Shown in pieces: positions 35,316 to 47,546 of a stretch of 64,000 nt of DNA. The DNA is from Bretschneidera sinensis. Taxonomy: Eukaryota; Streptophyta; Magnoliopsida; Brassicales; Akaniaceae. Every line of letters begins with the position of its first letter. Position 1 is the stretch's first letter. The stretch spans positions 79,817,001 to 79,881,000 of the forward strand of contig CM043698.1 in NCBI GenBank assembly GCA_023935145.1. Direction: 5' to 3'. The position numbers and the translations under genes are program-made. The notes beneath the pieces are model-generated. The model saw only the letters and a program-made list of their open reading frames with translations. It was not told where the DNA came from and made no database searches.

Positions 35316-37157
35316 GTAAGTTGTTGCTGCATTTCATGTTCCTTATGCATTTGGAGAAGAACATTATTGGCTACCAATAACAAATCCAAAATTTGTGATG
35401 GAGGCAGTTCTCCCATATCTTATGTTTTGTAGATAAGCTGCACATTTGCCAATGTGTGCAGCAATTATGGTTTAAAGATTTTATCCCCCAAGCCTGGAAA
35501 CTGGAGTGAACTCTTAAAATTTTAGGGAGAAAGTGCATCTTATAATGTAACTGTTTATCTTTCATTTTCTTCGTACAAAGATACATTCACTGAGACCAGA
35601 TAAAAAGCTCTTTCTTTCAGATAATAAGAAAGTAATAACAAATTAGTACATATGACATTACTGAGGGTTGCTTTGTTATTGAAAGTATTTGCGAAAAATG
35701 TTGCTCCAATTATCATAATATCTGACCAGATTTCTGCATTTGATTAGGGATAAACTATCGATATGAAATCTTCTCATTGTTCTGTACAATACAACAAAAA
35801 TCAGCTATTTCGCTTATAAAAAGACAAAACCAGCTATTTCCTATGAATTATGCTTCTGTACAAACAATGAAGGGAGTTTCCAATTTTTTTTCCCTGATTG
35901 AAGCAATTGCAACCCTAATCGAACTCATAACATTGCTCTCACAGGGAGGGGAGATATAACCGCTTGGTTAAGCCCATGGCCACAAGGAGAGTTTCCATGT
36001 TGAGGCTATGCCAAGCGAAATCTGAATAGTGTTCACTTTTTCTTTCTTGGTTCAAATGGGGAACCATGTTTAAGTCAGTCAGTTCCCATCAGATCAGCGA
36101 GAGTAATTTTTCCACAGTTGCTACTGTCTAATAAATCAAAATGATTACAAATCTGTAGGATGTCTTTATCTGCTATTTTTCTCATCTCCTTAAGCTTGTA
36201 TATGATGAATTTAGATTTACTGCAACCATAAAAGATATCAAATGTAGGTTTTATATACTAAATAATGAAAATTTTACTAGTATAAAAAGTTGAATGAAGC
36301 TAGTTGTGAAAAAGGATAAAAGAAAATTAAAAAAAAAAATCATTAAATGAAAAATCTCGTAGTAAGAGCTGATGTAAAACCCTAGGAAAGGATGGTAGGC
36401 AGTAAAAACAACTTTGAGGAAATTTTTAACTCGAGTACCACCATTTTGCGTTGACCGTGCTGAAACTAAGCATTGCAAACTATCTTATTCGCATGTATTC
36501 AAAATTTCCTACACCGTTATTAGTTTCCCAATGTTCCTGTCTTGCAAGTCTATTTAAGAACTTTTGGAAATCCAATTACTTGTAAAAAAAATTGGAAATT
36601 CCATTAAAATTTTAGTGCAAACAGGGATACATTTCGTCAGTAGTGTTCTCTTCAACAGAGAAATGTCTCGGAAGTATTGTGGTTTCCTGTGGAAGTATTT
36701 CTTGACATTCAGGACACTAGGGAGGTCTCATGAAAGAAAATACTCGGAGACTTCAGTCATATCTCAAAAAAGTTTCTCATTAGGTTTGGCCATCATCCCC
36801 CTGCTGCTTTTCTTATCAGTTTTTCACTTTAATTTGCTTACGTGCTTCAATTCACCCATCTTGTCTATTCCTGAATGTTGTGAGTTAGATCTGAGTATTT
36901 TTTTTTTTTTTGTAAGTAAATAGGTCTTGAGTATTATTCATTGTAAATGCAGTTTCCTCTAATTATCATTGATGGTGTCTCCCTTCTTTTTAAAAAAATA
37001 TCAGCAGTTAAACTGCCAGACACATACAATAAAACTACATGAATGGTTTGATACAGATGTAGGAGCCTTCTCAATTGCTACCCCTTGATATTTTTGACAA
37101 AGCATAGAGCTGTGTGGTATTCTTCAAAACTGGATACCTTGTAGTGATGTAACGTAA
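35316..37157. other. AT-rich stretch, no gene recognised
   Basis: I see no recognisable gene or clear repeat. Short open frames lack protein-like composition or splice context. It may be intron or downstream DNA of the host gene. Confidence 0.4.
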
Positions 37158-37162
37158 TCATC
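37158..37162. repeat. Target site duplication of the CRM-type element (left)
   Basis: TCATC directly before the LTR start. The identical copy is at 42365-42369. Confidence 0.93.
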
Positions 37163-37611
37163 TGACGTCGGGCAGAATAGCGATTATTCTGCAGGCTAGT
37201 CGAACATATCGAGGGAGTAACACAAGAAAAACCCTAAAAAACAATGCACGGAAACAGCTATGATGTTTATTTAAAATTATGCAAATTCAATAATAATATT
37301 TACGAAACCCTAAGACCTTATTTATAAGGTCGAAACAAAATAGGAAAAAATAAATTAAGGCTGAAATTAAAATAACTATAATAAAAAGTTTTCTAAAAAC
37401 ATTAAACTGCAAATTTGAGGGCCTAAACGTCGTTTTTTGGCTAAAAAATATTGAGGCTGATAAAATCAGGTTTTGTTCATTGGCCCATTTCCAATCAGAT
37501 TAGGGTCTTTCGGGCCTGATCTGAGCCTGTGGCCTGTTCTACGCACTCCACTTGTCAGTTCTGCGCTGATTTGCCAACTCTGCATCATCTGACTTGGATC
37601 CTCCTGCGTCA
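37163..37611 (-). repeat. 3' LTR of the CRM-type element
   Basis: 449 bp with TG/CA ends. It overlaps the last 24 or so codons of the gag-pol frame (37539-37611). Confidence 0.92.
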
Positions 37612-40600
37612 GTCACCTCGGGTTGGAAAGAACTCATCCTCGAGTTCACAATAGCTTCATCGGGATCTTCAAAACAATGACTCAGGTGTTTCACATTAAA
37701 TACATCAGAAGTCTTCAGATGACTGGGTAGGCGTAGTCTGTAGGCGTTATCATTGATCTTCTGCAAGATCTCACAGGGTCCAATCTTTCGCTCCTTAAGC
37801 TTATTATACTCTCCCACGGGAAAATGATCACGAGTTAATACTGCCCAAACAAAATCACCAACATCAAAAAGTACCTGACGACGGTGACTGTCGCTCTGAG
37901 CCTTGTACTTGGCATTACTGTCGTGAATGGCTAGCTTCACCTGCTCATGGATAACCCGAAGATGTTCTGCCATCTCATATGCCTTGGGATTTAATCGACC
38001 CACTCATGGAATAGGGGCTAAGTCAAGCACTCCGGATGGATTCTGACCGTACACAATCTCAAATGGGCTCATTCCTGTGGTTCTGTTTTTCGACCTGTTA
38101 TAGGCAAATTCTGCTTGAGGTCATGCGAGATCCCACTACTTCGGTTTAGTTTCTGCTAAGCTCCTCAAAAGGTTTCCCAAAATTCGGTTCACCACCTCGG
38201 TCTGACCATCTTTTTGAGGATGATAGGCGCTGCTAAAATTTAACTTTGTCCCTAGCTTCTCCCATAAACTCTTCTAGAACTGACTCATGAACTTGGTGTC
38301 ACGATCTGAAGTGATGGATCGGGGAACACCATGCAAACGCACAATCTCTTTGAAGTAAAGATGAGCGATCCTGGTAGCATCCATTGTCTTTCTACAAGGT
38401 ATGAAATGGGCCATCTTGGAAAATCTGTCAACAACAACCAAAATAGAATCCGAGCCTCGTTGGGTACGGGATAAGCCCAACACAAAGTCCATACTAACAT
38501 CGAACCAAGGGGCTTCAGGTACAGGTAAGGGTGTGTATAGACCCGTATTAGTGAGAACTCCCTTGGACCACTGGCACACATAACAACGCTCCACATGATG
38601 AGCCACGTCACTGGTCAATTTGGGCCATTAATAGTTAGAGAAAATCAGGGCCAATGTCTTGTCTCGTCCAAAGTGACCTTTATTATGAAGTTCACTAATA
38701 ATCTGCTGCCTTAGTGAACAATCTGGAACGCACAACTGTAATCCACGAAATAGATAACCATTATGTAAAATAAAATCATGTCGTTGACCAGTAGTTACCT
38801 CATGAATTATCCTCCTGAAGGAAGGATCTGCAGCATACATATCGAAGAAGACCTCAAATCCCACAATTCTGGTGCTCATGGTGGTGAGAAGTAATGTACG
38901 ACGGCTCAGTGCATCTGCGACACGGTTCAGACTTCCTGCTTGGTGCCTCAGTGCAAACGTGAATTCCTGCAAGTATGCCACCCACTTGGCATGCCGCCTA
39001 CTCAGCTTGTGTTGGCCATTGATGTGCTTCAGGGCCTTATGATCAGTGATAAGAATAAATTCCCTCTGCACTAGGTAGTGATGCCAATGTTTCAGGGACT
39101 GAACTATGGCATAGAATTCCAGATCATAGGTGGAGTAATTCTTTTTTTATCCTGATAACTTCTCACTGAAAAAAGCTACTGGTCGACCTTCTTGACTTAG
39201 AACACCACCAATACCCACTCCAGATGCATCACAATTTACCTCAAACACCTTTTTGAAATCAGGAAGTGCTAAAACTGGTGCCTCTATTATCTTCTGTTTG
39301 ACCAGTTGAAAGCTGGTTTCTGCCTTCTCGGACCACTGAAAATCACGTCCCTTAAGGCACTTTGTGATAGGAGCAATCAAAGTGTTGAAATTTCTAATGA
39401 ACCAGCGGTAGAAGGAAGCCAATCCATGGAAACTTCTTACATCGTGCAAGGTCCTCGGTGTGGGCCATTCCAAGACCGCATCTACCTTCGACTGATCTGC
39501 TTGAACACCATCAGTAGATACCACAAAACCCAGAAAAGTAACAGAAGTAGTGAAGAAAGAACACTTCTTCTGATTGACGTACAGGTGCTCTGTCCTCAAC
39601 AAATTAAAAACAGCACGGAGGTGCTCAAAATCTGACTCCCACGTCGGACTATAAATGAGGATGTCATCGAAGTAAACTACAACAAACTTCCCCATGAAAG
39701 GCCGTAAAACCTGATGCATGAACCTCATAAATGTGCTGGGCGCATTGGACAGCCCAAAAGGCATGACCATCCACTCATACAGCCCATGCTGCGTCTTAAA
39801 CGCTGGCTTCCACTCATCTCCAGGCCTTATTCTGATCTGGTGGTATCCACTCCTAAGGTCAATTTTGGAGAAGACCCTAGAATCGGATAGCTGGTCTAAC
39901 ATATCATCCAGGCGGGGAATTGAGAACCGATATTTCACTGTGATTCTATTGATGGCTCTGCTATCAACACACATACGCCAAGAACCATCCTTCTTCGGCT
40001 CTAGTAGGGCAGGAACCACACATGGGCTCATACTTTCACGGATGTAACCTCTCTCCAACAACTCTACCACATGTCGCTGCAACTTTTCAGATTCTTTGGG
40101 GCTGTGGCGATACGCCGGTCGATTAGGCAAACTGGACCCTGGAACAAGGTCAATCTGATGCTGAATGTCCCTCATAGGTGGTAACTCAGGAGGAAGATCC
40201 TTTGGCATAAGGTCAGAAAACTCTGCCATCGGCTGCTGCACTTCGGCTGGTAATTCTGGATTCAGATCTGCTGTGCTATTCCCACAAGGCAGCAGAGCAT
40301 AAACCACGTCCACATGCTTAACCTCTGCTAAAAACTTGGACATCGAAAGCAGATTAGTATTATTGGAAATCGGGGTAGGAGTGATTCCTTCCCGACGAGG
40401 TGCCAACACAATCTTCTTCCCTTTGATGCTAAGGGAGTATGTGTTTTTTCGCCCATCATGAATAACATTACGGTCATACTGCCAAGGCCTACCTAACAAT
40501 ACATGACAAGCATCCATACATACAACATCACACCAAGCATTATCGAAATATCTCTTACCAATCGAAAAAGAAACTAGGCAACGCCTATCTACCGTTACCT

Positions 40601-41855
40601 CACTGCCTTTATTCAGCCAAGACAATTTGTACGGCTTAGGATGACGATCTGTTTTCAACTGTAGTTTCTTGACAGCCTCTTCAGACACCACATTCTCACA
40701 ATTGCCACTATCTATGATCATCTTGCAGACTTTATCGGCAACTGTACAGGTTGTGTGAAAAATATTGGTCCTCAACCAATCGTCTCCTGAATCACCCTTG
40801 GGGGTCAGTAGGCTCTTACGAACGACCAAGGTCTCATGGCCATCCCCATACTCATCATCATCATACATAGGCTCCCGAATATCCTAAGTTTCGTCTACTC
40901 CATCGTCCTCAATCAGGAGATTTTTACCTCTATTACTAGCAGGCTTCCTGTACTCAAGTGATTTATGCCCATGTTCACCACATCTGAAACATCTAATATT
41001 CCGGTTAGGGTTACCTTGAGGTGGTTGCTGGACAGGACAAGATTCCTGAGGGCGAACTGGCCGATCGTTTTGATCGCCTTTGTTCAATGGCCTCTTGTTC
41101 TGCTGTTTCTCGACCGCAAGTGCACGCTGATATGCCTCTAAAACTGTCCACAGCGAGTGAAGGCTGAGGACATCCTGTAGGGGCTGCCGTAATCCCCCCA
41201 AATATCGTGCCACCATCTGCTCCTCTGTTTCAGATAAGTTGTTCCGGGCAATCAACTGATAGAATTCCTCCGTGTAATCATCCACCGATCTCGTGCCCTG
41301 CCTCAACGAATGAAGACGCTGAAACAAGGTCTGAGTGTAACCGAAAGGGAGGAAGTGACCCTTCATATTCTCCCAATCTGTAATCTTGGCTTTGTCCTGC
41401 CGATCACGCGAACGCCACAACTGCTCCCACCATGCAGATGCTCTGCCCTTCAGTTTGATGGCGACCAGTTTCACCTTCACACGATCTGGGACTTCCTTGT
41501 ACTCGAAAATACGCTCCACTTCATTCAAACAATCAACGAATCCCTCGGCTTGTAACATACTAGAAAACTCGGGCAGATCCACTCTGAATCTGAGGTCTCC
41601 ATAACGTTCTTCCCGACCACGGTGCTCCCAGAATCGAGCAGGATTGTGATGTGGTTTTTCAGAACTGGAACTGGAATCGGAATCGTGATCTTCAATCTCA
41701 CGATCTCCGAAATTTTGCACCGCTAGACGCTGGGTTAGCTCGGCAACTTGCCTCTGTAAATCCTCAATCATCGCATCCTGAACGTTACGATCACGACGTG
41801 GGGCTTCCTCGTTCGGAACTTGCCCGTGACGACCATGACCACGACCACCAGCCAT
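37539..41855 (-). pseudogene. CRM-type gag-pol polyprotein, one frame with in-frame stops
   Basis: The ATG at 41855 starts '[17 protein letters not shown]'. Gag contains '[20 protein letters not shown]' and a knuckle '[14 protein letters not shown]' whose last Cys is Tyr. The first stop (TAG, near 40882) ends gag; the same frame continues into the protease ('CKMIIDSGNCENVVSEEAV', active site kept), RT ('[18 protein letters not shown]', 'VVVYFDDILIYSPTW') and RNase H ('INGQHKLSRRHAKWVAYLQ', 'NRVADALSRR'). Integrase follows with '[12 protein letters not shown]', '[13 protein letters not shown]', '[13 protein letters not shown]' and 'SSAYHPQKDGQTEVVNRIL'. Further stops lie at about 39146, 38627, 38273, 38140, 38127 and 38005. 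The tail 'FNVKHLSHCFEDPDEAIVNS' runs into the 3' LTR, with a CRM-like C-terminus. No frameshift is needed across 1439 codons. Confidence 0.9.
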
Positions 41856-41889
41856 GGAACTGATGAAATCTTGCCCTAGGAAAACGCCG

Positions 41890-41904
41890 AAGCTCTGATA
41901 CCAA
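41890..41904 (-). other. Primer binding site, tRNA-iMet type (CRM-type element)
   Basis: The minus strand reads TTGGTATCAGAGCTTC, an exact match to the initiator tRNA-Met primer TGGTATCAGAGC, next to the LTR at 41906. Confidence 0.88.
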
Positions 41905-41905
41905 C

Positions 41906-42364
41906 TGACACCGGGCAGAATAGCGATTATTCTGCAGGCTAGTCGAACAGATCGTTCACAGGGAGTAACACAAGAAAAACCCTAAAAAACAATGCAGAGA
42001 AACACCTCTGATGTTTATTTAAAATTATACATATTCAATAATAATGTTTATGAAACCCTAAGACCTTATTTATAAGGTCGAAACAAAATAGAAAAAAATA
42101 AATTAAGGCTGAAATTAAAATAACTAAAATAAAAAGTTTCCTAAAAACATTAAACTGCCAATTTGAGGGCTTAAACGTCGTTTTTTGGCTAAAAAATGTC
42201 GAGGCTGATTAAAAAAAATCAGGTTTTGTTCATTGGCCCGTTTCCAATCAGACTAGGGTCTTTCGGGCCTGATCTGAGCCCGTGGCCAGTTCTAGGCAGT
42301 CCACCTGTCAGTTCTGCGCTGATCTGCCAACTCTGCATCATCTAACTTGGGTCCTTCTGCGTCA
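41906..42364 (-). repeat. 5' LTR of the CRM-type element
   Basis: 459 bp, starting TGACACCGGG and ending GCGTCA, followed by the target duplication TCATC. Confidence 0.92.
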
Positions 42365-42369
42365 TCATC
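42365..42369. repeat. Target site duplication of the CRM-type element (right)
   Basis: TCATC, identical to 37158-37162. Confidence 0.93.
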
Positions 42370-44358
42370 CTCACAACAAACGCAACCAATCACTTACCAA
42401 AAACAAAGTCTAAATTAATTAGAAAACAATTTTCTTTCTTTTCGTTGGTAAGTAATAAGGAAAAAAATTCACTCACAAATTCAGAAAACCTGCAGTGCAA
42501 CTACTACACTTTGACAAAATCGTTGTGCCTATAGATGCACTGATGCACTAGTTCTTTCCCAAGCATTCCTTTCTCGAAATTTTTATAGTATCTTTCTTTA
42601 ATGAAATGTTAATTTTATCAACTAAAAAAGAGTATCTATTCTAACCCTGGTCACTGCCTCGCCACTCTGTCCTTAATGATGCAGTTACCAGTACTGATAA
42701 AAAAAAAAATTTGATGCAGTTACCAGTAGCAATGTAAAGCCTCTAGTTTATAACACCAATAGCAGGAATAAAAATGTAAGCTTGGTTGTTTTTACTGTTC
42801 TAAAAAATATCTGCCAAATCCTTTTTCCTTTATGTTTCACATAAGACATATACCTTTCTTGTAAATTGATGTTTTCTTTCCTGAATTGATGTCATAGTGT
42901 TTTGCATTTGTTCGGGTGGAAAATATTAATTTCTGTTGATATGCAGTAGAAACATCCTCATAATAAAAGTGAGGCCCCATGAAATGCGGAGTTATCACTC
43001 CCTAAAACTTACATGGAGCCCATCCTATATTGAAAACAGTGATTTTTCCCCACCTTTCCCCTCCATATAGACTCAAGTTACTACTAGCTCTAAAAGCTCT
43101 GCCTGATGAACACTATCATCACATGACGGAGTTGTTCCTTTGCATCTGCATTACATGTTCGGCTATCAAAGAATGGAACTGGTCATGTTCTTTCATCAGC
43201 CCATGTGGACCAGTTTAATCAAAGTCTCCACTGCCTCTGTTACTGCTTTTTCGCTCCATCCCAATGAATGCCGCTGTTAAAACATAACATTGAATTGCTT
43301 ATAAATAAAAATTGAATTCTAGTTAACAGTGTCAATGGCAAGAAGGTTGATCAATGATATTTCCTTTGAAGGATGTTCTCTTGTCCAACTTCACTGTAAC
43401 TTGATTGTGCATACTCAGCAGAATTGCTAATACTGTTTTCAGTCCTAAAATATCTACTTCATCTCCTGCACCTTTGTCCCCATCTCATGAATGGAAGGTG
43501 AAAAGCCTTTCCTAATTCAGTCAGCAGCAATTTGGTTGCTTTATAATCTCAAGAATGAATTTGTCAAGGTCCTTGTAGATGAGTGCTTACCTTTCTTCTT
43601 ATTCTTGCACAACAGAATGCTCTTAGATTTTATTTTATTTTTTTCTTTTCTTTTCTAAGACACCAGAAGCTAAAATACTCCAACTTTGTTCAGTAAAGTA
43701 ACTATTGGAAACAGTAAGCTTGCTGACAGAAGTTCTATGACAAGATTACACAGTCCTAAAGTAAGCAGACCAATGTTTCTTTCTTCGTATTGTCATTTCC
43801 AGTCGAATTTTTCAAAATGCTTGTTATGGTGTAGAAAACTATCTAAATTTACTCTCATAACTTATTAGGAGAAAAATAAAATTTTCTTGTTTTTCTTCAC
43901 ACGGAGAGAACTACGTGGATTTGGAAACTGTTGTGTAGAAAATGATGGATGATGTCAGCCTGAAAGCTTCTGAGTTAACAAGATTTATCGAATCTGATTT
44001 GTGAATTGCATTGTGTATGTATCGGAGAATTACTTTAGCCATTTTGTTTGGTTGTTATGATGGAGATGTTTCTGCTGTAGCTTCTTGTTTGGAGTTCTTC
44101 TGTTGGAGTATGTTGTCAAGATTGTGTTCTGTATTTATGTGGTTATTTGATTACGGAAATTTTCATCATCTAAATGAGACCTAGTGAGAGATTTGTTCTC
44201 ACTAAAAGTTTACTTTGAAACTTAGCAGGATACATTGGACATTCAGTAGTAGGCTTGTAGCTATCAAAAAATAGAAATCTAAATATCTACATTTCTAGAT
44301 TTACATTTTAAATGAAATATTATTATTTTCTTGATAAGACTCAAACCTAAAAACTACT
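42370..44358. other. No gene recognised; possible downstream part of the host gene
   Basis: AT-rich. Short exon-like pieces occur, for example minus-strand text at about 43199-43275 reading 'GWSEKAVTEAVETLIKLVH', but no splice pattern joins them. I see no repeat or transposon end. Confidence 0.35.
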
Positions 44359-44368
44359 TCATTAGTAT
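44359..44368. repeat. Possible 10-bp target duplication of the Mutator-like candidate (left)
   Basis: TCATTAGTAT, matching TCATTAGTGT at 49564-49573 at 9 of 10 bases. Confidence 0.35.
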
Positions 44369-46894
44369 CCATGGACATGTTTAAGTAACAGTTTTCAGTG
44401 TTCGAAAATGAAAACTGAAAACAGTTTTTTGAAGAAAACATGTTTGCATAACTGTAACTCGAAAACTGTTTCCAAAATAGAAAACAATGAAATATTGTTT
44501 GGAGAATCTTATTTTGAAAACTGTTTTGAAAATAGAAACCTGTTTGGATTACACATTCTTATAATTGTTTCAGTTTTCAGTTTAAATTTTAAAATATAAA
44601 ATTAATTTTATTTTTCATATTTACTAAATACATTTTTTAGAACACACCAAATACTTAGAAATAATTAATATTATTTTATTTTTAAAATATTAGTATTTTT
44701 TATATATTATGGATCAAACATGACAACACTCTTTCCCATGATCATGTAATGTTTATTTGTTAAATAAATTCTAAAAAAAATAAAAATAAAAATACAATAC
44801 AAATTATGAACCATTTGCTTTTAATTATTTGCTTTTTTCCCTAAAAAATATGGTTACTAAAATTATTGGGAGCATCTAGATTCAGTTCCCTAGAAAACTA
44901 TTAGCAAATCTAGGTATTATTGTTCTACAGAGTATTAATAATACTTTTTTTAAAATTAAAATCTCTCTTATTGACTTGATAACTTTTGGTCAACTGACAA
45001 TTTTCTGCAACATTTTGCAAATGAGAGTGGAAATTACAATTTAACAGTACCCAAGGTAACTTATGGAGAAAATTTTGGTCTATAAAATTTTCAACCCTAA
45101 AAAACAAGTTTGTTAGAGAATTAAGTATAAAAAAATATGAACAATTGTTGGTGTCCAGTATCTGATATGGTGCTTTATTCAATACGTTTAAGCTTACAAA
45201 ATAAAGGACCATTACTTGCATGACTACTCAAAGCTTTCAAGTTTCTTCTTTGACAGAGCTCAGAGTTTCAACTCCCATGACAATATTAAAATCTCTTGAA
45301 TCGTTCAATACACAGAACAAGCCTCAACTCTCAACAACAATTAAATGATCTTACTACAATGCACAATGACGGAAAGAAAACAGTATAAGATCGGATAGAA
45401 GTATAAGAAGACTCATCCGTGGACAATCTTCAGGAAGATGGTGGGTTCATGTGTGTTGCTTGTGTATACGCAAGAATCAAGTATATCAGCTGAGAGATTT
45501 ATCGTCCATGATTTCATTATTTTCAAGGTATTGCTGGTAAGGGACCCATGATCCTTTTAAGGCCCATAAAAATCATGCTCCAGTCAAAGGAGAGTTCGCT
45601 ATGCTGCTTTAACTACCTCAGTACTAAAATTTACAAAGAACATTAGCCTTAGAACAAAATTTAAGGACCTATCTCTCAACACCTCAGAGTATCATTTTTG
45701 GTTCTTTGCAGCCAGTTCACAGGTAAAACAAGTCAACGCAAAGTTAGAAATATGAAGAATAAAAGAATTGCAAATATAGAAAGTAAAGCACATAGCAACA
45801 TAAAATGGTTTCACTGTGACCCAAAGTCACAAATGATAGCAAATAAGCTATCTACTGACACAAAAGTCCAATATAGTTCAATGGCACCAAATTTCCACAA
45901 GTTCTACCTAATGGCAGATACTATTCTAGTAAAGTTGCTAAATTATATGGCACCATGGCACTAATAAAGACAGCAAGTTTTAAAACCAACTATTTATGAG
46001 AGCATTTGTCATACATCAATACCAGTGTCATAACATGGCATACCAATCAACATAAATCTCCCCTAATATGATTATAAATGCAGATGATTAAAACAGAAGC
46101 AAGTATTTCAATTCAAATGTGTTAATTTTATTTTCACAAGCAGCAACAACAACAAAGCAAACAGAGTGGAATTTTAGCTTCTATACACAACATAGTTCCC
46201 TATACAAGGCACATAATTTACAACTATTCAGATTATAAATTTCTAGATATTACTAGGACCCAATATAATAAAATGGTAGTAATTGTATGCCCTTCCCTCT
46301 ACACTTATGGTTAACTAAACAAATCCTAATTCCCCATTCTGGTCGATCTAAGTGATCCCTTGCCATTCCTTTCTCTAAGAGAAGGTTCCAACTTCCAACA
46401 ATTTGAGAAACTCTAAAGAGATTTGCAGCAGAACTTAGAAGTCAAAGGAGCACCAACTAAACCACAATTTACAGGAACTATACTGAAATTAAGACAAATT
46501 ATATGGCAATGAGCAGAAAATATAAATTCTCAGGTGAGATAAATGATAAAATAAGAGTCAAAGATGAAACTCTATTAAGAAGGATCTATCGTACCAAGGA
46601 AATACAATAGCATTAATGTGCATCTTAGAGGCATAGGAACTAATTTGATTTTATTCATTTTATCTTTATTTTATTTTGCATGCAATTATGTTCCTCTAGA
46701 AAGTGAGATACTATTGAAGATCCCTTTTATCTTGTCATTTGAAAATAGTCTATAGAAAACTATGGAAATCTTCAATTATAAAATGTTCAAGCACTAGGAC
46801 AATCATCCAAGAATAGCATAAAGAGTACTATTAGAAGTTACAAACCAAAACAATAGAAGAAGCTCAAAATTCTAAAAGAAAGTCTCATATAAAC

Positions 46895-47546
46895 CTTAGT
46901 AGATTTGTCTTGGGATGGTACAAGGAATAGGAGAAAGGGGTTGCTGAGTGAAATACATTCTTTCTCCTTTCTTGTGATAGTATCAGCAGCAACAGAAACC
47001 ATCCATGCCATTTGCTCCATAGTTGAAGATGATCCACTAGTCTCCAAAATATCCTTTCCAACTAAATAAAATTTCCAAAAATCAGCTCCCCATGTGTTAA
47101 TAAACAAAGGCTTCTCATCCTCACTATCATAGGTACCATTATTATGCATTGCATTCTCTATCTCTTTTAAACACAGTATAAGAAACTTTGATGGACAATC
47201 TGAGTTTTCACAGGCTGTTTTTTGATGGCCATGGGAACCACCTTACTGAAGCTCTGTTCTTCCCAAATTGACAGGGCTTTTCTACCCCAATTTATCAATA
47301 GATGCAAGTGATGTTTTCTGGTTACCTTTCAATGTTATAATCTTCTCACTTGTCTGTTCTAAGTTATTGCCTTTTGCATTCCTCCTACTAAAAGAGTTTG
47401 TTCTAAGCAACTTTCTTTGTTTCATTCTTCTGAAAGTCCTTTTTAGCATGCCTATCATTAAAGGGATCATCAGGGGATGGAAGGCTAAAACACATCCCTT
47501 GTGTGATGTTCAGGTTAGGCAGTTAGTCACATTTACTAAGCAGTAG
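46895..47546 (-). pseudogene. Fragment of a cellular gene, possibly an RNA-helicase-like protein
   Basis: Minus-strand reading from about 47546: 'LNITQGMCFSLPSPDDPF', a frameshift near 47420, then 'LLRTNSFSRRNAKGNN' and 'EQTSEKIITLKGNQKTS'. The frame continues, with stops TAG (near 47281) and TAA (near 47233), into 'GGSHGHQKTACENSDCPSKF', 'LILCLKEIENAMHNNG', 'INTWGADFWKFYLVGKDILE' and 'EQMAWMVSVAADTITRKEKE'. It ends 'PFLLFLVPSQDKSTK' before a GTTTAT donor. The last part resembles the region ahead of the helicase motifs of plant DEAD-box-like proteins, but no ATPase motif is present. This identification is weak. The intron border shows it came from genomic DNA, not a processed copy. Confidence 0.5.

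Larger units (their letters stand above)
37163..42364 (-). mobile_element. Ty3/gypsy chromovirus, probably CRM-type, complete in structure, inactive
   Basis: LTRs at 37163-37611 (449 bp) and 41906-42364 (459 bp) share GGGCAGAATAGCGATTATTC and end GCGTCA. A perfect 5-bp target duplication, TCATC, flanks the element. A tRNA-iMet primer site adjoins the right LTR. One frame runs from 41855 to 37539 and encodes gag, protease, RT, RNase H and integrase, interrupted by about seven stop codons. The C-terminus of the polyprotein extends into the 3' LTR, as in CRM elements. Gag and protease sequences also fit CRM. Some CRM groups target centromeres; nothing here shows that for this copy. Confidence 0.92.

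Noticed and set aside
39306..40047. Plus-strand open frames of about 109 codons over the CRM-type RT
   Set aside because: Antisense shadows of the gag-pol frame.
43199..43275. Minus-strand text 'GWSEKAVTEAVETLIKLVH' that looks like protein
   Set aside because: Only about 26 codons, no clear splice sites, and nothing related next to it.
45698..45964. Plus-strand frame of 88 codons inside the Mutator-like candidate
   Set aside because: No recognisable domain; composition is that of random AT-rich DNA. It does not resemble a transposase.
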